NCBI GenBank assembly: GCA_013396915.1
Contig: VWZL01000670.1
Coordinates: forward strand, 125,426 to 189,425
Origin: Stercorarius parasiticus
Lineage: Eukaryota; Chordata; Aves; Charadriiformes; Stercorariidae
Length of the DNA: 64,000 bases
Direction of reading: 5' to 3'
In this document: in pieces, positions 1 to 10,707 of the stretch
Position numbering within the stretch: the stretch's first letter is position 1
Layout: the number at the start of each line of letters is the position of its first letter
Made by a program: the position numbers and the translations under genes
Notes under the pieces: generated by a model
The model's input: the letters and a program-made list of their open reading frames with translations, nothing else
Databases searched by the model: none
What the model was told of the DNA's origin: nothing

Positions 1-2370
1 GCATAGAATATGAACAGGGGAAATGGTAAGCTGAAACTTTATGGGATCTTTCTTACACATAAGCACCCTCATAAAGAATTAGCAGCTCCACAGTACAATC
101 CTCTGAAGTGTCTTTTAGAGGAAACCGAAGGGTTTTAAAGCAAAGACATATACATATAACTCATGTTTCTACACAGAGAAAAAAATCAAAAGGTTAATTT
201 GGGAATTTAAGATGAAGAAATTATGCTTAATTATTACCTTAAACATCCCATGGGGGGAACATTTATTTAAATATATTTTGTAATTTAAATATAATTAGCA
301 TGATATTAGCAATTCCAACAACAAACACGTAAATTGGCAATTCAAAATGCTGACTTGATTTCATTTTTGTTCAATGTAAATATACAACTTAGAAATATTT
401 CTCTCATTTTGTTTAACAAATTGCTGTATTATAATAGGGAAGAGTTGTAACATATTAAACATAATTGAATCCAAGTAAAAACAGGAAGCTGAAGGTGTCA
501 AATACTCCTCCAAAAGTAGTTAGCACTTTGCAATGGTCAATCCTTAAAATTTCACTGTATTTGTTACTTGTTTGGTAGTGAGTGAAATGACGTATCGTAA
601 CTTTTCTCGATGCACCTTTTTGGAACTGGCTTCAGAGGGCACACATCACCTTGGAGAAGAGACCCCCACAACTGCCCACTCGAAGTCTGTGTTTCTGGGT
701 CATTTCCAAAATGGAGTGTCTGTTGTTCCTTATTTGCCTGTTCTACTCTTCAATAGCCCATGTGCATCTGCTAACGTCTGGACATGGAGCACATGGCTTG
801 CTTACTGCAGCATCACAAGCTGCTTCATTACCCTGGGAGCACCAGCTAATCCTGGCGCCTCTCCACCATTCCCCCCTCCGCTTGCTGGTTACTCATGAGA
901 AGCCTGGACTTGGTGGTCCATCTTTTGCCGCAGATGCAGCACAGGGAGTGCACATTTTGCCAGCACAGACTCATAGCTTTTCTGTTGTTTCCTGGGGGCA
1001 ACTTTCACATTTCTCCTGATAGCACTTCATTCCCAGCCTTTTCTAATTCCCAGTTACTTGCTTACTTCCAATTATCTTCAAGGTTTTTTGACTTTTTTTT
1101 AATTTGGGAAAAATCATTTCATATCCTCAAATTGATGCACATCATGTTTATGTTTTTATATATACATACACTTGGGAACTATCATAATATCTTGTTTTGA
1201 CTTTCATATTAAACTGAGTTTCCACAATTCCTATTGACTCTGACTGTAATAAGATTACTCTTTAAGTGTCCATTAAAATCGACTATGGAATCATATAACT
1301 GTAAAAACAAATAATCTATGGCCCAGTTTAGCTTACTTTTTATTAAATTTAATTTTTATGATTCAGTAAATTTTCACTTGCTTTTCCATATGTGGATGAG
1401 GGATTTTTCAAACAAATATGGTGGATGTGAAATTATACAGTCACTTTAAAAAGTAGTTATTTTTTTAACATTTGAAAGCCGTAGTAAAAATTACTAGAAT
1501 TAAGCAAATAACTCAATAGAAACTAATTACTCAACTTACGTTGTTTGGTTCCCAGCTGCTAATTGATTGTTCATATATATGAAAATAAGCAAATGCTTAA
1601 ACTTTAAAATCACTCTTTAGATTGATCACAGTTTTCTACATATATTGCACATTCACTCTTCGAGTTGTGAATGATGAGTTGTAATTAGCTAAATTAACCA
1701 TCCACTCATATGGCTGATGGAGGGAACCATTCTGATATTAATAATTGTAAATACATCTGTAGCTTGTATTTGCATGTGACAATATAAAATTTAAGTTCTG
1801 AAACTGGAAATAAAAGCTTTGGTGACTGTATGTCACCAGCATGACATATTTTCCTGGAATGTGACACAAAAAGAGTATGATGATATCAATTCATATAATG
1901 GGATGAATTATTCTTTTGCATTTTTTTGTTCTTAAAATAAAAATAAAAGCAAATAACCCTCAACCTCTTCACTAAGTTCTTGTTCTAACTTGACGACAGA
2001 CGTTAGGCAAAATGTACCTACCAAGGTGCAATGGCTGGTAGCTCTGTTATTGTTAGTCACTTCAAGTTCATCTTTAGAGATTTCAAAAGGATGAAGAAAC
2101 AGGTATGACAAAGCATTGTTTTATATGTATTAAAAGACATCCAGATTCCCTTCTTTCCTCCAAACTTCCTCTCAGATGTGATTCTGGGAAAGTGATTTGA
2201 CATTTTTTTCTCATGACAATTTTAGATGAAAGATCTGTGGATTTTTTGTATGAGAAAAGCCCAACAAATTTCTTTGGTATTGAACAAGCTCAGGTAATCT
2301 AAATTATGAAAAAAAGCAATTAGATATGAACTATTAGGAAAACTTCTGTTGATTTACAGCCTTTTCTTCT
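1..2370. other. AT-rich non-coding stretch, no element recognised
   Basis: This stretch is AT-rich with many short homopolymer and AT runs. The open frames are short and overlap each other (for example around 572-1200) and show no domain I recognise, no clear splice context and no repeat family signature. It is best read as intergenic or intronic DNA. Confidence 0.6.
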
Positions 2371-2408
2371 CCTTAATTAAGCCTTAATTAAAACACCACC
2401 TTAATTAA
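2371..2408. promoter_or_regulatory. Cluster of three CCTTAATTAA homeodomain-type sites
   Basis: Three exact copies of CCTTAATTAA occur at 2371-2380, 2382-2391 and 2399-2408. The first two start 11 bp apart, about one helical turn, and the third starts 17 bp later. TTAATTAA is a palindrome made of two overlapping TAAT cores, the kind of site bound by dimeric homeodomain proteins such as the paired-like and LIM classes. A regulatory role is inference: AT-rich DNA produces such sites by chance, although the extended 10-mer three times in 38 bp is less expected. Confidence 0.25.
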
Positions 2409-2888
2409 AAGCATTGCTTCCATCAACGGAGAAATTGCAGCTTTATAGAAATATGAACAACTCATATGCTCAGTGGCATCACTTCAAATGCACATGTGCG
2501 ATATAAAAGCTCTTAATATTGTCAGAGAAGAGACTGACATAATAGCCTGTGTCAGGGCACCTTTTGCTAATGCCACTGAACAACACGCAGCGACATGATA
2601 CACAGAGTTGAGTGACACAATGGCTTGTGTCAAAGAAACAGATGTAGTGCTTTGAGGATGTCAAGGTACATTGAGCTTTTGTGAACTTCAATATACCTAG
2701 AAGCAATATTAGATCATCACAGTATGAACGGAAAAGCAGTGGGCTAGAACAGCCAGACAAAATCTGGTTTCATGTAATGTAAATAGCTATAGCTTACGTT
2801 TAAGTATCAGAGTGATGCTGGTTATAAATGATTAAGAAACTTGCCTTACAGTCCTTTCTTATCTTAAATTACTGCATTCATATATATA

Positions 2889-2955
2889 GGGGGGGTTGGA
2901 ACCAGATGATCTCTAAGGTCCCTTCTAAACTGAACCACTCTATTATTCTATGATT
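2889..2955 (+). mobile_element. CR1 LINE 3'-end fragment
   Basis: The segment reads as a CR1 terminus on the plus strand: a GGTTGGAACCAGATGATCTC-like block, then AAGGTCCCTTCTAAAC, then the octamer-type tail TATTATTCTATGATTA. Only the last 65 or so bases of the element remain, which is the usual result of severe 5' truncation in CR1. The mismatches suggest an older copy than the one at 4429-5095. No target duplication is evident, as is typical for CR1. Confidence 0.85.
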
Positions 2956-4119
2956 ATCACGACCTGAAAAGGTAAGTGAATGCCAAGCAGTATGTACAAA
3001 TATTCAAGATGAAATTATACGGATGAAGAAAAAAAATGGATTGTTGAAATAATAAATATATCTACTGATACACTGCAGCATCATACAAAAACATTTCACT
3101 GAGGGAAAAAAAACCCACAAACTAATAGTGTAGTATGCAGCCCACACCTCATAATTATGGGACAGTTTGGGAACATTTTAAATTCTTTCTTTAAAATAAA
3201 ATACTGTCACTTTTTTGCTTCCTAATGCCTACAGGTATATGCTGTCTTTATACCATCGTCCTAATTAGTAACAGGTAAAACACTCAAATTGTTGTTCTGC
3301 TCATTTTACTGCAAGTGTTAAATATAGCTTGATTCCCAAGGCTGGAAAATTGTCCCATTGTATTCAACGGGATTAAATATATCCTTCTTCAAGCTAGTCA
3401 TTGTTCTAGAGAAATGGTTGCCTGCCTCTTCCAATGTCTTTTGTGAAGCAAAAGGACATATTTGCTAGTTCACTTGCTAATTTTTGCGAGTGGGTACAAT
3501 GCTGCAAAAAGTTAATGTTGGTGAAGTGAGTTATACAAAAGTGACCGGGCGTCACTAGATGTCAGTATTGCAAACGGGCTTGCGCTGCTGTTTATCCAAA
3601 AAAAGCAGGGCAGGCAGCGTGGGGAAATTCTTTTATTAAGGTGTTCCCTGGCAGGTGGCTGTCTTCTTTTGCATTTGAAAATGCATTGCACATTTTGATA
3701 GTCATGATAACAGAAAAGTGATAAACGGTTCACAAAAAACCCCAGTATTTAATTCCAGGCTTTATTTGTTTTTTACGTATTGTGGGTAACATAAAGTAGA
3801 AAGGTTGGACTACCTGAATGACAGTCGTTCCTATACTGGGCTATTGCTTAGGACTATTGAATGCTGCCAGATAACAACGTGGTCAGGGAAAGAAAAATGA
3901 AGGTGTATTTATGAGACGCAATATTTTGAAAAGTTTTGAACAATACCTGACTGAACCGTGCCTTTACGATTTCAGCACGAATTTGAAGTTGCCTTTCCCT
4001 TGCAGGGAATAAAAGTTCAGCACTGTGTTCTCCTGAGAGGTCACAGCCCTTCTTTTGGTGAGGAGATCAAACCCTCAGATATCAAATCCAATGCTATGTG
4101 TTATTTGTGGTTTAATACT
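2956..4119. other. Non-coding stretch, nothing recognised
   Basis: AT-rich DNA with no repeat family that I recognise. A small open frame on the minus strand (3512-3733) has no domain or splice context and is probably chance. Confidence 0.5.
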
Positions 4120-4285
4120 TGAGGGTCAGGACTAAGAAGCAGGCCTCTGAGATTTATATCTTGATTTTGCAATCAACCCTTTTTGTGAACTTCAACAAGT
4201 CACTTATCTCTCTGTTTCAATTTCCTCATCCTCAGAGAAACAGAATTAAGGGAAGGACACATGACAGGATGTGAATAAAGAGAGT
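4120..4285 (+). mobile_element. Ancient MIR/CORE-SINE-like remnant
   Basis: The core at about 4185-4235 matches the conserved MIR pattern: a GTGAACTTCAACAAGTCACTT block, then ATCTCTCTG, then TTTCAATTTCCTCATC. In MIR-class SINEs this corresponds to the tract around 'gtgacc ttgggcaagtcactt', 'aacctctctg' and 'cctcagtttcctcatctg'. Upstream, AGGACTAAGAAGCAGGCCTCTGAG can be aligned loosely to the region before the core, and GGATGTGAATAAAGAG downstream to the 'gaggattaaatgag' region. Divergence is high, as expected for an amniote-age SINE. The family assignment comes from memory of the consensus and was not computed. Confidence 0.55.
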
Positions 4286-4390
4286 CTGAAAAGGAAAAGT
4301 CAATTTTTCCTGATTTTTTTTTCAGGTGGAACTGTTGTTTGTTGTTCTACTTCTTTCAGAAGGTCATATTTTTAATTAAATCATCATTTT

Positions 4391-4428
4391 AAATGTATTT
4401 AAGGATTTAAAATGTATTTAAGGATTTA
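4391..4428. repeat. 19-bp perfect tandem duplication
   Basis: AAATGTATTTAAGGATTTA occurs twice in direct tandem, at 4391-4409 and 4410-4428, without mismatch. The second copy ends exactly where recognisable CR1 sequence begins at about 4429, so it may have arisen with the 5' junction of the CR1 insertion, or by later slippage. Confidence 0.9.
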
Positions 4429-5095
4429 ACACAAGTGGTGTTCCCCAGGGGTCAGTACTGGGTCCAGTCCTCCTCAATATATTCATCAATGACCTGGATG
4501 AGGGGATAGAGTGCACCCTCAGCAAGTTTGCTGATGACACAAAGCTGGAGGGGGGGTGGCTGACACACCAGAAGGCTGACACCATACAGAGAGACCTAGA
4601 CAGGCTGGAGATTTGGGCAGAGGGAACCTCATGAAATTCAGCAAGGGCAAGAGTAGGGTGCTGCACNGACTGGAGCATCTCTCTTATGGAGAAAGGCTGT
4701 GGGATTTGGGTCTCTTCAGTCTGGAAAAAAGACGGCTGAGGGGGGACCTTATCAACACTTATAAATACTTAAAGGGTGGGTGTCAGGAGGATGGGGCCAG
4801 GCTCTTTTCAGTGGTGCCCAGCGACAGGACAAGAGGTAACAGGCACAAACTTGAGCATAGGAAGTTCCACCTAAACATGCGGAGGAACTTCTTTACTTTG
4901 AGGGTGGCAGAGCACTGGAACAGGCTGCCCAGAGAGGTGGTGGAGTCTCCATCTCTGAAGACATTCAAAACCCGCCTGGACGCGTTCCCTGTGCAACCTG
5001 CTCTAGCTGACCCTGCTCTGGCCGGGGGATTGGACTAGATGATCTCCAGAGGTCCCTTCCAACTTTATGATTCTATGATTCTATGATTCTATGAT
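4429..5095 (+). mobile_element. 5'-truncated CR1 LINE with internal gap or deletion
   Basis: This is a plus-strand CR1 copy that starts inside ORF2. It encodes the reverse-transcriptase segment with the [10 protein letters not shown] motif and the catalytic FADD motif (TTTGCTGATGAC at 4527-4538), shifts frame near 4615, then carries the C-terminal [10 protein letters not shown] and [14 protein letters not shown] region and the 3' end TTGGACTAGATGATCTCC, GGTCCCTTCCAACTT and a run of TATGATTC octamers to 5095. Compared with the copy at 25374-27886, about 325 bp between the VLH codons and LEHLSY are missing, and the junction holds the single ambiguous base N at 4667. The element cannot be active: it is truncated, frameshifted and missing its middle. 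Confidence 0.95.
4667..4667. other. Single ambiguous base at a CR1 breakpoint
   Basis: One N sits exactly between the part of CR1 ORF2 ending in GTGCTGCAC and the part beginning CTGGAGCATCTCTC. The other CR1 copy in the window has about 325 bp there. This looks more like a collapsed assembly gap than a simple uncertain base call, though a true deletion with one bad base is possible. Confidence 0.7.
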
Positions 5096-8000
5096 TAAAA
5101 GCCCTCTACTTCCCATTGCCATTAACAGTGAACCTGCTCTGCTAATACAATACAACATATGCACGATAACTAAACAACAAAGTGTCTTCTAAGGCAAGAA
5201 GAATGATCAGTTAGTAATAAAAAAAGTCAGAAAAGTGTTAATACTGTCTGATAATATCATCACATAATTATAAAGCTATTTCAAGAAGAAAAGGAACAAT
5301 GAAATATCTGGGCCAAAATAAAATGCAGTGCAACTGAAAAGAGGTCAAAGGATGAACCATGTTATTTATCTTTTTTTCTTTTGCTGAAGTAATTTAAAAT
5401 GCTTGAAGTTGTTGCTACTAATTATGAAATAATCTCACCAGTTCACTCCTAAAAACTTCAGAGTCAGTCTACAGGGAGAACTAGAAATTATTTAATTAAT
5501 GTACTCCAAATAGTCAAGCTTAAATTGTGCCTCATTAAAAAGCCTCCCCCACTGTTGCTGCTGGCTTCTGGAAATTCAGTGTTTCTACTACATGTCCAGG
5601 GCTAGAGCTAAAATAAGAGGTAATTAGGGGAACATTAAACTATTGTTTACATCAAATTAAAGAAGTTTTATGATGCAGAAACTACAGAATAAAGTGGTTC
5701 TGCACATAAAACAACACAATGAATGGCTTTAAGTGGAGCACCACTACAGCATCAGCTTCCTATGAGATGTAAAGCAGAATAGTATTAATTTCCTGATTCT
5801 GTTATCTGGCTTAGGCGGATGAGTTTGCCTTTTTTAATTCCAGTTGTTTCAAGTAGTAAACATGTATGATGATTCCTTTACTGTGTTAATGACTGATGGC
5901 GATGACAACTTGGACTATACAGGGATGTAAATATCAACGAAGCTGTCAAGTACTGGATTTATTTATCCTTATTCCTCCTTGGATTTGGAGGATACCTACA
6001 GAAACTGGTTGCTTTTAATCCCCATTTTTAATCTTAGATAATTTGGGCAAATTTCAGAGCAAGCATATATGAACATATGGTGTTTTAAATCACAGCAGAA
6101 GGGCCTGATAGGAGAAGGTGTACCATAACTGGAGGGATGTGTTCTGTTAGTTTAAAATGGCTTTTCTGGAATTTCTAATGAGAAAGCATAAGAGATCCCA
6201 GTTATTCCCCGCATGGAAGAAACTGAATACTAGCCACCTCTGCCTCCTGCTTTATCATCAAAACTAGATCAGGAGAAGCTGGCATCTTCCTGCACAGCTG
6301 GAGCTTCAAATTAAGCAGTAAATCCTCAAGACTACAATCTTTCCTCAATACCGTTCAACCAAGAGCTTGGTGACAGCAGTTTGCTGGAAAACAAAGACTT
6401 CACATATATGAGCAGCAATAAATAAACCCAATATATACATACATATACAGTGAAGAACTATAGAGGTAATGACAGAATAAAAGATCTGGCTGTCTTTCAA
6501 ACAGCCATGAGAAACCTAGGCTGAAACACCCCAGTAAGGAGAATCACTTCATTTTTTGAACCACTCTGATTATAATCCCGTAACAGTTCACCCATTCCAC
6601 CAGTTCTTGAAGAACAAACTGCAAAGCTGAAAGAGGCACAGCTGGTTGGGAATACATGAGGTAACATTTTACTTATGTCATTCTGTCCACCAAAACAAAA
6701 TGAAATACCGTATGTGTTGCCTACCTATTAGAATAAGTGCACTAGCACTGCTTAAAAATAATGCCTAGTATAGATTATTATTTTGATTTTAAAAATGTTC
6801 TTTCCCAACAAGCCTATATTTATTTAATAAAATCTAATTTCTTTCTGTGAATAATAAAACTAGCCAAATTTTCTGTTGCAGAACCACAGGAAGATGTTCC
6901 CATAGTAGCTGTCTGTAAAGATGAGCTTTCGTGCTCACTCTGAACCTTGGAATAGGTGGGGTTGGCCCTGCCAGTTCTATAGCCTGTTTGCCAAACTCAA
7001 TTTTCTTTTTCAAGAATACCCTGTCTCCCTAAAAGCAAAGCAAAGTGAAGAGTACAGCTAAACAAAATAAAAAATATAACCTTTGAGATGTTTTCCCTGT
7101 TTAAAGAAATAAATATACTTTAAATGCACACAAACTAACAAATAAATGTAGGTTAAACACTTCGTTCTGGAAGGATTAGTTTAAAACTCTTTCTAATTCT
7201 TTACTTTGTTTTATAAATTTCAAGGAAAAGAATAGAAAAAAGTCCTCAATTCTTGCACCCTGAAGTCTCCAAAATGCATGTATATTATCTGGATAATCTG
7301 CAATATATAAAAATCACCAGTAGGATCACAACATTAGGGAGAAAAAAAGAAAATCCATCAACTTCAATACAAGAAGTAGTTGAGCGCTCTTCAGCAATGG
7401 GTTCATAGCCTTCAAATAAACTTAATAATCTTGAGTAAGTCATATTCATTTTCAACTGTCTGGTGTAAATCAAAGACTCCTTTCAGCAAACATCAGAGAG
7501 ATGATGAGATACCCCAACTTCTGCCCTCAGTCCCCCTCGAATTTCACATACAGAATGCACAGTTCTCACCTTATGATTCAAGAAGCTCTGATGCCCATTC
7601 CTGGTTCCCCTGTATTACAAAACTCATCTTTTCTAAGTGATTAAAAATCCTGTTTCTTCTCTTGCAATGAATTAATATCAAAGTAACTGTAGCATGAAGC
7701 TGAGTAATGGTAATATTAAGAATTTAGTTTCATGCAGCTAGACATCAAAACTTAACTACGGTCTTAGTCTTAAGGTCAAATGTCAGAACAGAACCTGGAA
7801 AGAACATTAGATCAATGTCAGGTATCTGAGATCTGAAGATAACATTCGCTCATACCAACATAGTAAATGCTTTATTACATAAGAGAAAATCAATAAACTG
7901 TCATGAGATAACATTAACTATTTTAATACCGTGTACAAGGAGATACATCCTATTTAAATCTCACAAGTATGAAGAACGTGCAACTGCATTTAGCTATAAA

Positions 8001-10630
8001 CACTGTCAAACTTTGCTTCTGTTTACTTAGTTGATTTTGACTTCCGGTACACTGAAGCAGGAAAACTTAATGCTTTTTTGTACTGTAGTTGCAAAACTAA
8101 CTTTGTTTTTCAACACCAAAGACCTAGTGCAACAGCTTCTCTATTCAGCAGAAAGGCTTTGACACACTTCAGGATTCTTCCCCAAAATCATTAATGAGGT
8201 AAAGGCCTTTCATACACAAATACAAGTGAAGAAACCTAGGTCTTACAGCCTGGGAAATCCTGAACAGTCCATGGAGTATATTCACTTCAGATTTTGAGCA
8301 TTGTTTCCAAGGAATGCACCATATACATTAAATAAGTGGTCAGCTGGATATTATATTCTCTTAAGTCAGTAACATTCCTTTTACTCGCAGTGATAAACTT
8401 CAGGCAACCACCCAGGTATGTACACGGACCGTGTAACCATGAAACATTGCAGAGGTAAATAAAACACCAACACTGTAGAGTTCTTTTGGGTAACATGTTT
8501 AACTGCTTAGCATGCTTGTATCAAACACATATCTTACAAAGTTTCATCCAGATGCCTTTGCAATCACATTTTCCTTCCTTTAGCTGTTAAATTGACTTAA
8601 CAGAGAAACATACCACCAGTTAAACACTTGGATCTACCCTGGAATTTACAACGTGCAATAATCATCACAACTTTGTCTTTTCGTTCCATGATTTTACATG
8701 TGATGCATAGTGATACTTAACCATGAATGTATTTGGGCATATATGACTGGAGTTAAATTGCTAAAATGAAAGTATTTTGCATCTGTGTAGAGTTCTTATC
8801 TATCACGACAGTAGTAGGTTAATTTCCCTCACGAAAGCAAAGACTTTCCTAAATTGTTTTTTTTTTTTTCAAATCTATTGAATTTTAAAATATTGAAATG
8901 AACAAAATATTTTTGAGAAGGAAAGACCACTTCATGTTCATATGGGATAGATTCAATCTCTGTTATTAGTTGTGCTTGCATACTGGTTTTGTCATAACGT
9001 TTTAATTGTCAGACTTTGAAACCAAAATACAGTTATTATGAAGCAAGCGTTTGGGGATGTCTCTCCTAGAAACACATTGCCTGATCTTGGTACACTTTAT
9101 AAATGGACATTATATGGATACTCAAGACAGTTGGACAAACCTAAATTCCCTTAAGTTAGATATTTCTGAAAATCTTCACCTAAAGACACAGCTGGGAACT
9201 TTATTTATGAGCATTGAAAGTACGTGAAATTATTATAGTTCTTAAAACAGTGGTAGAGGAGAGATGCCTAAAGCCGGTCTCTTTTATTTCTTTTTTTGAG
9301 TAAGTAGTTCTGCCCAGCATTCAGTAAAATGAGTTGAAGCTGCAGAAAAACAAAAGCTATACAGATAAAAACAAAATGAGATGTTTAAATGAACTCTACT
9401 GAATTATTTTGGACTTCTAGCAACTGGATTTGCAAGAGACAATGATAAACATTTCATTCTTCAGACGCATTTCTGTAAAATAATGAAACGCCTGAGGAAG
9501 CTCTAGAAGACTTTGCCGTGAAAATGGTGATTCCTGCATACAAAAGGGGACTCCTCAGCACATAACACATACTGACTTTATGACCACTGATCAGAAATTT
9601 TAAATTCATCATTCTCTACTTGATGGGAGTGAGAGGAATTGACTATCAGAAGACAAGAAAGACTTTGCCAAACCCAGTATGTAGAAAGTAATTCTGTCAG
9701 AACTCTCCTGGCTTTGGGGGCCTTTTGTGAATTGAAAACTACATCAAGATTGGCACTTTCATCATTATTTAATATCAAACTTATAAATGAAAATCCTTTT
9801 CCTAGTTCACTTGACAGTGGGTTCCATGACAATGAGTCAAAATATAATAAAAACCCTTGCAGTGCTTTATAGGTTACGTGTTTGACAGAATACAACTCTT
9901 AAGGACTTCTGTCCCTAGTCTCTTTTACTCTAAAGGTTTTTCAGAAGTTAATCATAAAAATTATCTAGCAGATTAAAACCCATTATAAATGCACACATAA
10001 TGAACAGTGTTGTAAATAAGATCTGAATATCAAGATTGTAAACTCTCTGGGAAATCCTTAAAGAATACCACAGCATTTCTTTCTTACCAAAGACCAAAAT
10101 GCAAAGCACCAGATTTACTTTGATAAAATCTCAACATAGTTCAAATGAAGTGATTGAAATCACCCTTATGTTTGTCAGAAATCAATTTAAAAATACAGGT
10201 GTTACCATTTTTTTTTTATTTAACTTTAAAAATCTGATTATTTCCAGCTTGACTAACAAAGCACTTGTGTTGGACTTTGGCAGCTCAAATGAAGAAATGT
10301 TTTTCAATGAATACTTTTTAAAGTAGTACCCTCCATTATCTACTCATTCATGTGGGAAAGACTGAGAGCAATAACATTTAAAAATCAGCACCTACCTGGT
10401 AGTTTTGTTATAATGTTTGACATGAATAACCACATAATTATGCATAACAGAAAGATTTATATAGCAACCTGCAACTGCTCATGTCAAAGTTCTATGCAAT
10501 GGCTCAAAAGGAACCATTGAATTGAAAATAGGCAATTTTTATTTTTTTAAAAATCTAAATATATACTTTTCAACAGAAGTTTATGGTCCTTTGGTGCTAC
10601 TCTGGTCTATTAGGTAAATAGCAGCCACAT
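5096..10630. other. Non-coding stretch, nothing recognised
   Basis: About 5.5 kb of AT-rich DNA without a repeat family I can name. The longest open frames (to about 105 codons near 9.6-9.9 kb, open on both strands) lack recognisable domains. Two minus-strand segments near 7.3-7.6 kb are open between splice-like sites, but they are short and weak; I treat them as unsupported. Confidence 0.5.
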
Positions 10631-10707
10631 ACTTACACATACACATACACAGCTGTGAGTGGTTTTAAAATATATATACATACACATATATATAGATATA
10701 CACACAA
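10631..10707. repeat. Degenerate (TA/CA)n low-complexity tract
   Basis: Alternating purine-pyrimidine sequence with interrupted ACACAT and ATATAT runs, for example ACACATACACATACAC at the start and TATATATACATACACATATA later. It is a decayed dinucleotide microsatellite. Confidence 0.75.

Noticed and set aside
711..1019. Open frame beginning MECLLFLICLFYSS, resembling a signal peptide
   Set aside because: The hydrophobic start is followed by low-information sequence with no domain. Two other frames are open over the same DNA and there is no splice or promoter context.
7285..7610. Two short minus-strand segments with splice-like ends (about 7571-7610 and 7303-7456) that join in phase
   Set aside because: The implied intron is only about 110 nt, the pyrimidine tract of the second acceptor is poor and the translations are not recognisable.
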